Origin: Elusimicrobiota bacterium
GTDB lineage: Bacteria > Elusimicrobiota > Elusimicrobia > Elusimicrobiales > UBA9959
Assembly: GCA_003482905.1 (NCBI GenBank)
Contig: DMXM01000013.1
Location: 10,263-52,283 of the forward strand
DNA: 42,021 bases
Direction: 5' to 3'
The position numbers and the translations under genes were made by a program. Shown here piece by piece: positions 7,811 to 19,600 of this stretch. Numbering within the stretch: the first letter of the stretch is position 1; each line of letters begins with the position of its first letter. Below the pieces are notes generated by a model. The model saw only the letters and a list, made by a program, of their open reading frames with translations. It was not told the origin of the DNA and did no database searches.

Positions 7811-7840
7811 TTGACACTTATTCCGCTTCAAACCTATAAT
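7811..7840 (+). promoter_or_regulatory. Consensus sigma-70-type promoter of the surface-protein operon
   Basis: TTGACA at 7811-7816 and TATAAT at 7835-7840 are both perfect consensus hexamers separated by 18 bp. Transcription should begin near 7847, giving a leader of about 60 nt before the FecR gene start at 7910. The TTG of the -35 box is also in frame with the FecR gene but is not its start codon. Confidence 0.85.
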
Positions 7841-7909
7841 TCTGCTATATTCGGTCCGGGGGGCTTCTCCGCCATCCGCGGGGCGTCCGCTTTAAACAGG
7901 AGCTTTTTT

Positions 7910-9352
7910 ATGCGTTATCTATTTTCCCTGATACTGCTGGTCGGTCTTTGCGCCAGGTCCGGCGCCGCCTACATAGACATGTGGCGCGGTGAAGTGGACA
8001 TAAAGCGGTCCGGCAGCTCCGGCTGGGCCCGCCTCGAGGGCGAAGAAAAGGTCAGCCTCGGCAACGGCGACGAACTGCGCACGGCCCGCGCCTCCACGGT
8101 GAATATAGTGCTGGAGGACGGCTCGCGGGTGAAGATAGCTCCGGTCTCGGCCTTTAAAATGACATCGGAGAGCAAGGACGGCGTTTCCCTGGGGCTTTAT
8201 TTCGGCCGTGTGCGTTCCTGGGTGAAGAAATTCTCCAGGAAATTCGAGGTGCGCACGCCCTCGGCGGTCTGCGCGGTGCGCGGCACCGACTTTATGGTAT
8301 CCTCTGACGCCGAGGGCAACAGCCGCGTGGAGGTCTATGACGGTTCTGTCCTGACGGGGGACGATAAGGGCAATTCCAGCCTGGTGCGGGAGGGACAGTT
8401 CGCCGAGGTGCCGGCTGGCGGCGGGCTGAACGCGCCGCGGGAGAACCCCAGCGGGCCCGGCGATATGAATTCGGCGGTAGGCAGCCCGTCCCAGGCGGCC
8501 CGCAACGAGATCTACGGCGAGATCTCCAAGGAGGACGTTATTTCCAGGGCGCAGGAGGAGATCCAGTCCGCAGAATTTCAGAACCGCAAAGTGGCCATAG
8601 ACGCTTTCGGCAACCGGGTGCGCATGGAGGAATACGTCATACGCCCCGAGGCCAACCAGTTCAAGTACGTGGTGCTGAACACGCGGGACAGCCGCTTTGA
8701 CTTCGGCAAGATCCTTTTTACCTTCAACAACACCCTGCCGGCCGACCTCTCCCTGGCCACGCGCGACATGACCAGCGCCACCGGGGCCGACACGCCGGCC
8801 TGGCAGCTGACCGCCATGAACAGCGTGATGTCGAATACGCTGGACATGGTGACCGAGGACGCCTCCGGCGGAAAAATGGTGGCGGATAACGCCGGCAGCC
8901 CAGCCTCCTGGACCCATTTCTTCACGAACTACGCGGTTTACGCGGCCGGGCCCTTGGAGGGCGCCGAGAACGGCGGCCTCGGGCGCATGCTGTGGTCTTA
9001 CGCCGACGCCAACGCCGACAATACGGTGCAGACCGGCGAGATGGCCTACCTGGGCGGCTCCGCGCCGGCCGGTTCGGTGGTCTATCCCGGCGGAGAGGAC
9101 GTTTTTAATACGGTCACGCGCAATACGTACTCCGACAGTACCTGGATACAGGTTTCGGATTACGTCCTTTTCGACGACGGGAATATACTGAGCGCCGGCG
9201 ACCTAGGCACCCGGCTGGGGGTGACCATGGACACCGCCACCGATAAGCTTAACTTCGAGCGCGTCTATACCAGCTCCCTCTTCGGCGGGCGCAAGATAGA
9301 CCTTGAGTTCTCGGCCAAGCTGCTTAAAGACGCCGGCCTGCTGCGGTTTTGA
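7910..9352 (+). CDS. Exported FecR-domain protein
   Basis: A 480-aa exported protein with signal peptide MRYLFSLILLVGLCARSGAA. Residues ~20-165 form a FecR-type beta-roll: GDELRTARASTVNIVLEDGSRVKIAP, then a GRVRSWVKKFSRKFEVRTPSAVCAVRGTDF-like segment (about 100-130), then VEVYDGSV and VREGQFAEV. Here the domain is not preceded by an anti-sigma transmembrane region, so it is probably a periplasmic or surface structural domain. The remainder (about 200-480) is unfamiliar; it includes an EF-hand-like acidic stretch DANADNTVQTGEM (about 365-377). The ATG at 7910 has AGGAG seven bases upstream. The longer frame from TTG at 7811 would start in the promoter. It is the first gene of the operon that runs to 20794. 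Confidence 0.82.
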   Translation: MRYLFSLILLVGLCARSGAAYIDMWRGEVDIKRSGSSGWARLEGEEKVSLGNGDELRTARASTVNIVLEDGSRVKIAPVSAFKMTSESKDGVSLGLYFGRVRSWVKKFSRKFEVRTPSAVCAVRGTDFMVSSDAEGNSRVEVYDGSVLTGDDKGNSSLVREGQFAEVPAGGGLNAPRENPSGPGDMNSAVGSPSQAARNEIYGEISKEDVISRAQEEIQSAEFQNRKVAIDAFGNRVRMEEYVIRPEANQFKYVVLNTRDSRFDFGKILFTFNNTLPADLSLATRDMTSATGADTPAWQLTAMNSVMSNTLDMVTEDASGGKMVADNAGSPASWTHFFTNYAVYAAGPLEGAENGGLGRMLWSYADANADNTVQTGEMAYLGGSAPAGSVVYPGGEDVFNTVTRNTYSDSTWIQVSDYVLFDDGNILSAGDLGTRLGVTMDTATDKLNFERVYTSSLFGGRKIDLEFSAKLLKDAGLLRF

Positions 9353-9362
9353 GAGGTTTAAT

Positions 9363-10595
9363 ATGGAAAAAACAAAACAAGACTTTGTTAAGTTCTGCCT
9401 GGCGGGTTTTTTAGCCCTCACCTTCTTCAGCGTTCTCCACGCCGGAGTAAAACTCGCCCCGGCGGCGGATATCTCCCTGTTGGGCGGTAAATATTACCTG
9501 GATTCGGACGCCGCCTCCTTTCAGGGCCGGCTGGACGCCTTTCTTTCCCCGGTGCTGGAGCTCGGCGAGGGCCATGCACTTATCCCGGTGTACGCCGGGA
9601 ATTATTCCGGCACTCAGGACATACAGGAACTGGCCGGCGGCGGCGTGCTTACGCGCCAGCGCCAGACCCATACCTTCTCCCTTAAATACGTCTATACCAG
9701 GGAGTTCGACAAGTACAAGCCCCGCATCTCCTACACCAAGGCCCTGATAAAGGAGACCAAGGACGAGAAATGGGGCGACGGGCTTTTCGACTACACTACG
9801 CTTTCGCTGGGTTTCGACGCCGAGCAGGAGCGTCCCCACGGGACGTTTACCGAGTCCTATGATTTCTACCGGGTGAAATATCCCAATTACAGTACGCTGC
9901 TGTCGGCGGCCCAGACCGTTATAGACACCACAACTTTTAGCGAACTTTCATCCAACGCGGGCACGGACACAATGGACAATACCAACCACCGGCTGGGTTT
10001 TGTCTACACGTGGTTCCCCGACCCGGCCGTAATGAAGGCCGGTTACGATATCACCTACCGCTCCTACGGCGACCAGGCGCTGGTGGCCAGGCCGGCTACC
10101 GGCCAGCCCTATTTCAAGAGCGACAAGCGCGCCGATATACTGCAAAATCTGAGCGTCAGGGTTTCCCGCGCCATAAAGCCGGTTTACCTGGGCGTTGGCG
10201 CCCGGGTGGGCTGGCTCAGCTCCAACCAGGATTCTTACGACTCCTCGCGCACCAAGTTCATCAAGGATTATTACAGTTATGTGGACCTGGGACTCAGTCC
10301 GTCCATGAATTTTATTTTCAAGAACGGCGCGCAGTTCGGTTTCGGCGTGGAATGGCGCCGCCTCTACTACCTGGGCCGCCTCAAGCAGGACGCCGGCGGC
10401 AACTACGGCGAGGCCAAGATAAACCAGACCGTCTGGCTCTCTTCCATATCGGCGCGTTACCCGGTGTTCCGCCGCTTCTTCGCGCGCGCGGCCTACAATT
10501 ACCAGGTCTCAAGCTCCAATATGAATTATGAGGCCAATTACCGCTACAACTACAGGGCCAGCACTTACCTGGCGGGCCTGGAATGGGAATTTTAG
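9363..10595 (+). CDS. Outer-membrane beta-barrel protein
   Basis: A 410-aa protein with an N-terminal signal (MEKTKQDFVKFCLAGFLALTFFSVLHAG). The rest is dominated by alternating hydrophobic and polar residues rich in Tyr, Gly, Arg and Ser, as in beta-barrels. The final residue is Phe in a strand ending LEWEF, the usual outer-membrane assembly (BAM) signal. I do not recognise a specific family. The start is the ATG at 9363, preceded by GAGAGG six bases upstream; the longer frame overlaps the FecR gene and has no ribosome site. It begins 10 bases after the FecR stop. Its place between a FecR protein and a giant exported protein suggests a surface-assembly or export role, but this is inference. 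Confidence 0.78.
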   Translation: MEKTKQDFVKFCLAGFLALTFFSVLHAGVKLAPAADISLLGGKYYLDSDAASFQGRLDAFLSPVLELGEGHALIPVYAGNYSGTQDIQELAGGGVLTRQRQTHTFSLKYVYTREFDKYKPRISYTKALIKETKDEKWGDGLFDYTTLSLGFDAEQERPHGTFTESYDFYRVKYPNYSTLLSAAQTVIDTTTFSELSSNAGTDTMDNTNHRLGFVYTWFPDPAVMKAGYDITYRSYGDQALVARPATGQPYFKSDKRADILQNLSVRVSRAIKPVYLGVGARVGWLSSNQDSYDSSRTKFIKDYYSYVDLGLSPSMNFIFKNGAQFGFGVEWRRLYYLGRLKQDAGGNYGEAKINQTVWLSSISARYPVFRRFFARAAYNYQVSSSNMNYEANYRYNYRASTYLAGLEWEF

Positions 10596-10683
10596 GGCGA
10601 GGGTGGCAGGCAGCGGAGAGGGAAGGGATTGATTTATGCGCGGACCTTACGGCCGGGCGCCAGCTGTGCTTTCAGGAGAGATT

Positions 10684-13600
10684 ATGTCTAATATTAAAAG
10701 AATCATTTTAACTTTGGCGGCCGCGGCCTGTCTCTGGGCTGGAACAACGGGGCGCGCCGGGGCGACCAACGCGGCCACTAACGTGAACGCCGTCTCCGGA
10801 CCTTTCCCCGGCACGGTCCACTATACCTGGCAGGTCAACGATCTGCTGGCCGGGGGCACGTACTATATACAATACACCACCAGTCCCGCCGGCTTCGTAT
10901 GGAGTGAAGCCAACGCCCAGATAACAATAGCCACCTCCGCCGCCAGCGGTTCTCAGCAGGGGTATGTCGTCGGCGGGCTCAATACGGGCCGCAGCGGCGC
11001 CGGCGTTATAGAGAGTCCCACTTATACATTTAAGGTCTGGATAAAAGCCGGAGGGGTACTTTCGCCCGCGTCCCCGGAAATCGCGGCCGTTCCCAATACT
11101 CCAGTCTTCCCGTCGGTCTCCGCTACGCCTTACGGCGGCGGCACGCTGACGCTGGAGAACGGTCTGCGCGACTATTACGGCGGGCGCATGGCCGTGGACG
11201 GACAGAGCAATATTTACCTTATAGACACGGTCAATGCCTGCCAGAACTGCAGCTCCGATATAGTGCTGCGCAAATACAGTTCCGCCGGCGCCCGGCAGTG
11301 GATACGCCTGCTCGCCAGCCCCTACCAGTGGGGCCAGGATTACGGCCGCGCCGTGGCGGTCAACCTGGCCGGCACCGAAATTTATATAACCGGCAGCTTA
11401 TATAACGGCACGGACGAGGATATAGTAGTGGCGAAATATTCGGCTTCCGGCGAACTCAAGTGGACATATACCCGGCCCGGCGCCAACGGCTACGACCGCG
11501 GCCAGGCCATAGCTATCGACAACAGCTCCGGTTTTGTTTATGCCGGAGGTTATTTTGTGCAGGCTTCCACCGCCGCTTCGGACGCGTGGCTGGCCAAATT
11601 CGCGGCCGCCGGCGGGGCCCCGGTCTGGGAAAAAATATACAACAGTACGCGGACCACCTATACGCAGGACTTCATAAGCGGCCTCGCGCTGGACGCTACC
11701 GGCTTTGTTTACACCGGCGGGCAGTCCGCCAACTCGGCCGATTACGCCGATATGCGGCTGATGAAGTTAGACCCCGACGGGGGCCTGGTCGGCGAGAGGA
11801 CATATAACGGCCCCGGCGACGGCTCAGATTCCGCCAACGGCATAGCGGTGGACCCCGCCGGTTACGTCTACCTCTGCGGCTATGAGGAACGCAACGATTT
11901 GTTCCAGGGCCGTAACCTGGCCGTGCAGAAATATACGCTGGCCCTTTCCACCGCCTGGACCCGCACTTACGACAACCCATATACCACCTACAGCAAGAAC
12001 GAGGAGGCCTATAACTGCGCCGTGGATAAGTTCGGCGGCGTTTACGCGGCCGGTTACGAATACCGCATGGACCTGAGCCAGCAGAGGAACGCGCTGTTCT
12101 TTAAGTACACCGGCGATGGGCAGCTGGTCTCCACCCGCGCCTACGCCACGCTGAGCGACGACGCTTTTTACGACGTGGCGCTCAGTACCGCCGGCTCGGT
12201 GATCCTTGCCGGCCAATTCGGGGATTCTTACGGCTTTTATTCGTTCCCGCAGGCCGGCGGCAGCCTTTTTCAGCTTGGCTCATATTCCGGCCAGTACACC
12301 GGCTCCGTCCAGCTCACCTGGAATTACCCGCAGGCCGTCGCCCCCGGCACGCGCATATATGTGCAGTACAGTCCCGACCCCGCCTTCAACTGGAGCACGG
12401 CCACGGCGCAGGTGGCCATAACCACGGCCGCCGTGCCCGCCGGCACCGGTGACGGCTACCTGGTGCGCGGCCTGCCTGCCTCGCGCGACGCGTGGGGGAA
12501 CCCGACCACGCCCACGTATTATTTCAAGGTCTGGCTGGAAGGCGTCTCTATGGGCGCCCCCGTTTACGCCCAGGCCCGCACGCCCCTGCTTACCGATACC
12601 GTCCTGTCCTACCCGCAGGCCAGGCTGACCTATACGGATAACTGGCCCATGATGGGGGCCTTCGCCACCGCAATGGACCAGGCCGGCAATATTTACCAGG
12701 CTTACAATGTAATGAGCGGCGGCAATATGGAAGGCGGCTGGGCGCTGCGCAAGTACGACAAGGCCGCCGGCCGCTACAGCTGGACCCGGTTCTACAACAG
12801 CACCTCCGCCGCGTCCGGCGGCGATTACGAGATAAACGCCCTGGCTATAGACGCCTCGGGTAATTTCTACGTGGCCGGCAAGGAGCGCCTGGGCCCCGCC
12901 GCGGCGGACGCCTACGTGGCCAAAATAAATTCCGGCGGCCTGCCGGCCTGGGCCAGGAACTATAACGGCCCCGACAACAGCGACGAGAACTTTTACGCGG
13001 TAGCGGTCGACACAGCCGGCGCCGTCTACGCCGCAGGCGTGGAGCCCCGCAATACAATGACGCAGTACTGGGCCCTGATGAAGAAATATTCGGCCTCCGG
13101 CGCCGAACTCTGGAGTTCCACAATAACGGACAACGGCGGCGGCAACAGGTTCAACGCCCTGGCGCTTTATAACGGCGCGGTTTACGCCGCCGGCAAGATC
13201 GGCGTTTCACCCACGGACGGCAATATTCTTCTGCGCAAGTACGACCAGGCCGGCGGCGCCCTGCTCTGGGCGGCCCCGGATCAGGGCGGTCCCATGGCCG
13301 ACGAGGCCTATGGCGTGGCCGTGGGCGGGGGTTATGTTTACGTGGCCGGCAAGGTGGAAGCCGAAAGCATGGACGCCTGGCTGGGTAAATATCAGGATAA
13401 CGGCGCGAGCGGCTCGCTGGTGATCTCCTCTACGTACAACAGCGCAGGCGCGAACTGGGACGCCAACTACGGCGTAACTTATTACGGCGGCGATATCTAT
13501 ACCGCCGGGTATGAGAACCGGATGGACCTTATGCAGGGCAGCAATATCCGCGTCACCAAGACCGACCCCGTCACGCTCGCCGCGCGCTGGACCAAGACGT

Positions 13601-16600
13601 TTGACGGCGGCAGCGATGAGACGGCCAGGAACGTGATGCTGGACGGCTCCGGAATATTCAGCGCGGCCTCGCTCATGATGAAGCCGGGTATATACACTTT
13701 TCTGCCCCCGTCTTTCGCCGTGGGCGGCCGACCGGGCGCCTACCCCGGCACGGCCGAGATCTACTGGACCTCGCCTTACGACCTGGCCGCCGGTTCCACC
13801 TATTATTTCCAGGCCAGCACGTACACCGCGGGCCTTGCCTGGAGCCAGACCGACGCCCAGACCATATTCTATACCACCGGGCCGGTCCCTTCCGGCATGT
13901 ACCAGAGTTACAATATCGGCGGGCTGGATTCCGGCCGCGACGGGGCGGGGGCCATAACCTCACCCAATTATTATATTAAGGGCTGGGCTTACGACGGCGC
14001 TTACCATGACCTGCCCGGCTGGGCGACCTCCTACGCCAATACGCCGTCCGTGCAGGACAGCGCCGTGACCTACCCGGACAGCAAGGTGTGGAGCATAAAC
14101 AACTCCTACAGCTGGCGCAATAAGTCCGCCCGCGACGCCGCGGGGAATCTCTACATGGTTTCCAATTCCTGGACCGACGGCGGCAACATACTGGTGCTGC
14201 GCAAGTACCTTCCCACCATGGCAACGGCCTGGACCAGGTTCTTCGCGGGCCGCCCGAACGAGAATATACAGGGCTACGCCGCAGCCGTCGACCGCGCGGG
14301 AAATATCCTGGTGGCAGGTACTCGCGGCTCTTGGGAAAGCGCCGCCAAGAACGACATTCTGGCGGTGAAGTATAACGCCGCCGGTCAGCTGCTCTGGGCC
14401 CGCAACTACGACTTCGAGATGAACTACGATTACGGCTACGGCGTCGCCGCGGACGACGCCGGGAATATTTATTGGGGCGGCAGCGCGCAGCCGCAGGCGG
14501 GCGGCGGCACTTTAGCGTATATAGTAAAAACCAACGCCAACGGGGTACAGCTTGCCACCGCGGCGTTCTACGGAGACGGCTCCGCCTGGGGCAATGAAAT
14601 AGCCGACCTGGTCTACGACAGCACCAACTCTCTGCTTTATGCCACCGGCAATATAAACAACTCCGGCAGCGGGGCTGACGCCTTTGTGACGAAACTGAAC
14701 GGCCAGTTGACGGCTCTGTCCACCGCCGTTATCACCGGCGAGGGCGACAATTGGGACCAGGGCGGCGGCCTGGCCGTGGACGGCCTCGGCGCGGTTTATG
14801 CCGTTGCCTCCGTGTACAACGGCATGGAGACCGGGTCCGATATAGTTCTGAAAAAGCTGAACGCGGCGGATCTGAGCCTGGTGTGGACGCAGTCTTATAA
14901 CGACCCCGCTAATAGTTACGACACGGCCGGCAACGTCGCGCTGGATCACATGGGCGGCGTCTATGTGACCGGCGCGGAATCGCGCTGGGACATAAACCAG
15001 GGGGAGAACCTCTTTATCCGCAAGTTCGGCTCCGACGGCGGCATCATCTGGACCAAGTCCTTTAACGGCGGCGCCTCCTCCTACGAACGCGGCTGGGATA
15101 TCCATGTGGACCATGCCGGCTATGTTTACGCCACCGGAGAATTCAGCGGCGGCTTCGGCGTTTACCGCTACCGCCAGCTTATCTTCTCCAACAATAACCC
15201 CATGTTGTCGATATATATTACTTCCGGCACCGCCGGGGCTTATGCCGGCGGCGTGCCCGTGGTGATAATGCCTTTCGACCAGAGCGGCGGCGTTAACCCG
15301 GAATTAATGGTGATAGGCAGCGCCAGCGCTTCGGGCTATTTCGGCGCCCGCCTGCCGGCCGGGATGCAGTACTTCGTGGGGATTTCCACCCCGGGCTTCA
15401 AGCCCACCATAAAAGACCAGCTCATGGACCCTTACGGCTCGTTCATGGTGAACCTTACCGGCGATACCACCAAGCAGTACCGGTTGTACAGCAAGAGGGC
15501 TACGGAGCCCGGGTATACCCTCAATATCTTCGTCTCCTCCGGCCTGGTGGCCGGGGACTACCTGATGGGAGAGGTCTTCTATTCCATGAACGGCGACAAG
15601 GCCGCCTACGGCGTGACCAGGTCCACTTCCTTCAACGCCACCATTACGCTGCACAACGTGCCCCCCGCCGACGGCGGCGTGTACGGCTTCAATATCAGCG
15701 TGCCGGGCAAGAACAAGGCCTCCATGGTCTACCTCACCCAGGCCTTCCCCGGGGTTTCCAACTACACGGTGGATATGACCAGCGCCGTGGCCATGGTGGG
15801 CTACACCGTGGGCGGTTCCACCACCCCGCCGTCCTTCCAGGGCGTGGTGCGCTCCACCTGGGGCGCCCCCATAGAGGGCGCGCGCGTGGAACTTTCCCGG
15901 GACGCGTATTACCCCGCGGCCTGCGGCGGGACCGGTTGCTGGCAGAAGTGGGTGTCATACGAAAATCTCACCGACGTGAATGGCCGGGCGGTGTTCAATA
16001 ATATCCCGCTCTCGACCGGCAGCTACAACCTGGAGATAAAGAAACAGGGCTACAGCAATTATCGCGAGGACGGCAATAACAACTGTTCCATGACCGGTCC
16101 CTGGGGGATATGTGTTTCAACCCCGGGCTACACGGTCACGCGCGACTATATGCTGACACTGGCCACATATACCCTCACCGGCGTGATCAGGTACAACGGC
16201 GTGCCCCTGCCTAACGCCAACATAATGGTGTACGGCGATTCCAACTGGGCCACAGGTACGGACTCCTACTCTAACCTTAACAACCCCGGCATCCGCACCG
16301 ACGCCAAGGTCAAGACCGGGGCCGACGGCTCGTTCACCGTGACCGGCCTTACCGACGGCAATGTGCGGATCAACGCGGAGTTCATGGGCACCTGGCGCGA
16401 CCTTAACGCCGGCAACGACCAGACTTCCGCCTCCGATAACCTGCGCGTTACCATCTCCTCACAGGGAGCCAGCGGTCCCGGCGCCGCCGGCAGCACGCCG
16501 TGCCTCCCCGGCAGGGTGTGGGTACTGGATATGACAGCGGACGGCAACTGCCTGGCGGCCAATAACCTGCAGTTCAACCTGGCGCCCACGGGCGCCAACT

Positions 16601-19600
16601 CCATGGGCACGCTCTATGGCAGCCTGACCTTTGTCACCACCTATACCATCACGGAAGCCAGCCCTCTGGAGATCCCCGCCTCCTCGCCGGTGGTGGTAAT
16701 GGCCATGCAGGACTGCTCCGGTGATTGCCAGAGCCGCCAGCTGGGTTTCACCTCGTTCTCCGGCACGCTGACTTCCAATTCCACGGCCTACGCCATAGCT
16801 CTGTCTTCCGGCGTGGACTACTGGGTAAAGATCTACTCCGCGGAATGGGGCATGCTTTCGTCTTTCAATGACGGGGCCAAGTTTACCTCCACCGACACGG
16901 TGCGGATGAATTTTACCCTCACCAGGGCCGGCGCGCTGAAGGGCCAGCTGAAATTCCCGGACGGCACCAACTTTAAGCCCAACTACGCCTCCGGGAGCGG
17001 CTCGCCCGACTACTACGCCGCCAATGTGGAGCTGCGCGGCAAGAATGTGCAGTTCAGCGACGGCAGCAGCGTGGACCAGTACGGAGCTTTCGAATACCCC
17101 AACGTGCCTCCCGGCATTTACGACGTTTACATAAAACCGCAGGGCGCCGCCTTCAGGTGGCCTCCGGTAGAGCTGGACAACGTCTCTGTGAGCGTGGGCA
17201 AGACCACGGAGCTCAAACTGACCCTGGCGGACGGCCTGGTGGTGCAGCCGCAGATCTTCGGCCTGCCGGAGATCTCCACGCCGGCCTGGACCTACACGGT
17301 AATAGGCGTGCCGTCCGGTTTCGCCATGAACCAGCGCAACATCACGGAGCTCTTCTTCGAGGAGCCCCAGTATTACTTCAACTACAGTACTACCACGGCC
17401 GTCTGGGATAAGAAGTACATGGTGCCGGGCCAGTACGACTTCTACCTGACCGTGGGGGCCTCTTATAACCCCGGCGGCGGCGATCAGTACCGCCCCCAGA
17501 GCTTCTACCAGTTCGCCAACTTTATAGGGCAGGACCGCGGCGTCACCGTGAAAAAGTCCGATACCACTCCGGGGACGCTGGCCCAGCCCATCCCGGTGAG
17601 CGTACTCGGCTCGGTGGGTCAGGGCGTCATGACCGGGCGCATCACCGGAGGCAAGATCTTCACCGACCAGGACTTCGAGAAGATCTTCGCCAATTTCGAT
17701 TCGGAGATCATGCCGCTGATCCCGGCCGTGATGCTTTACGACACGGCGGGCGACCTAAAGGGCTTCGGCCACGCCATGCCGGATGAAACGGCCATCGCTG
17801 CCTTTGAGGCCGGCATCAAGGAGAAGGACAAATCTCTGATCCTGACCTCCCTGGCCGCCAACCCGCTGCGCTATATGGTGTGGGGCGTGCCGCCTGGCCG
17901 CTACACTGCGGTATTCATCAATCCCAATTACCCGCCGGTGGCCAAAGAGATACAGCTGCCGACGGACGAGAACTATGACTTCAACTTCGACGCGCAGTCC
18001 CTGGTGGTCAGCGGCATTTCCGGAGTGGTGAAGAGTTCCGCCACCGGCGAAGCCATCGCCAACGCGCGCGTCTACCTGAAGCACCGCACCGTGGAGAAGT
18101 TCACCGTCACGGACTCTTCCGGCGCCTTCGCCTTCGCCAACCTGCCGGCCGGCATTTACCGGCTGGAGGTCACCAAGGACGGCTTTGTGAAAACCGGCCA
18201 GAAGACGGGGCTCGCCGGTAACGACTTGGCCGCCTTCCGGTTCTTTATGGTGCCGACCGAGTCGCGCATAAGCGGCAAAGTCTACCTGGGCAAGTTCCCG
18301 TCGCCTTCCACCAGCCAGGGCATAAAGCTGGTGGCGTACGACGAGACGCTTAACGTGGAGTCGCCCACGGCCTACCTGCCCAAAATAGATGCGCAGACCT
18401 CCGAGGACGGTTCTTACGAACTGACCGGCATTGTAATGGGCCATGTTTACAAAGTGTCCGCTTTTATGGAGGGCAAACTGCCCGCCACCATAGAGGTGAC
18501 CGCGCTTAACGGCGATACGGTGGTGGACGACATTGTGCTGCGCGACGTCCCGCCGCAGGTAACGGTGAAAGTGCGCAAATCCCCGGATTCCGCCAGCAAG
18601 GTGGACGTTGTCATAACCAGCCCCAAGGCGCTGGTGACCACGCCCTCCTGCCGCTACAACACCGGCGAAGTTTACGCGGACACCTCCGCCGTGAGCCTGG
18701 CGCTGGTGCCGGGGGCCAACAACAGCTACCTGGGCCAGTTCACGGTTTCGTCCAACCAGCGGTATTACACCGTGTACGTGGCCGCCGGCGACGGCGACAA
18801 CCGCATGGAGAAGACCATCCTTTACGACCAGACCAACGACGCCAAGACCGAGCAGTATATACAGGACGCGGCCATAGCCGGCGGCGAGATAGTGATGGAC
18901 CAGGAGACGGAGGAGTATTCCGGGATAGAGCTGGACGCCGGCGCCATCACCACGTCTTCGGGCACGGCCGACTTCTCCAACCTGGTGGGCGGCTTCTTCA
19001 GCGCGCTGCCTTCGGTGCGCACGGTAAAGACGGCCAAGGGCAACGTGACGCTGGCGTCGGCCATCAGGGATATGATGGCCTCGGAGATCTATAATATGGA
19101 CCTCTCCAACGCCCAGCCGAACAAGCCCTTCACCCTGACCCTAAAGTACGACAAGGAGCGGGCGCTCAATACCACCGGCCTGCGCATCTACCAGTACGAC
19201 GAGGCGTCGGGGTCCTGGAAGGAGATCCCGGGCAACTATACAGTGGACCCTATGACCGGGGTTGTGAGCGTGGACGTCTCCAGCCTGGACCTGGCTTATG
19301 AGGGCAGCGGCGGGGCGACTACCCCGCTAGGGCGCAAGCGCTTCGGCATGAGCGCGGTACGCAACGGGCGTTATGTGCCCAGCGCCGTCTCCTCGTCCAA
19401 CCAGACCGGGAAGTTCGCGGTGTTCACGGCCAAGCCGGACAACAACACCCCGGCTTTCAGCGCCGCGTTCGAGGTTTACAATATGCCAAACCCGTTCAAC
19501 CTGAAATCCAAAACCGTGAACGTGAGCGCGGATGGCGGGACGGCCCTGGCCGCCGGCGCCTATCCCACCAGCGGCACGCTTATAAAATACAACCTGCCCG

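Noticed and set aside
7811..7909. TTG start extending the FecR protein by 33 residues
   Set aside because: The TTG is the first half of a consensus -35 box with TATAAT 18 bp away, and the ATG at 7910 has a good ribosome site and begins the signal peptide.
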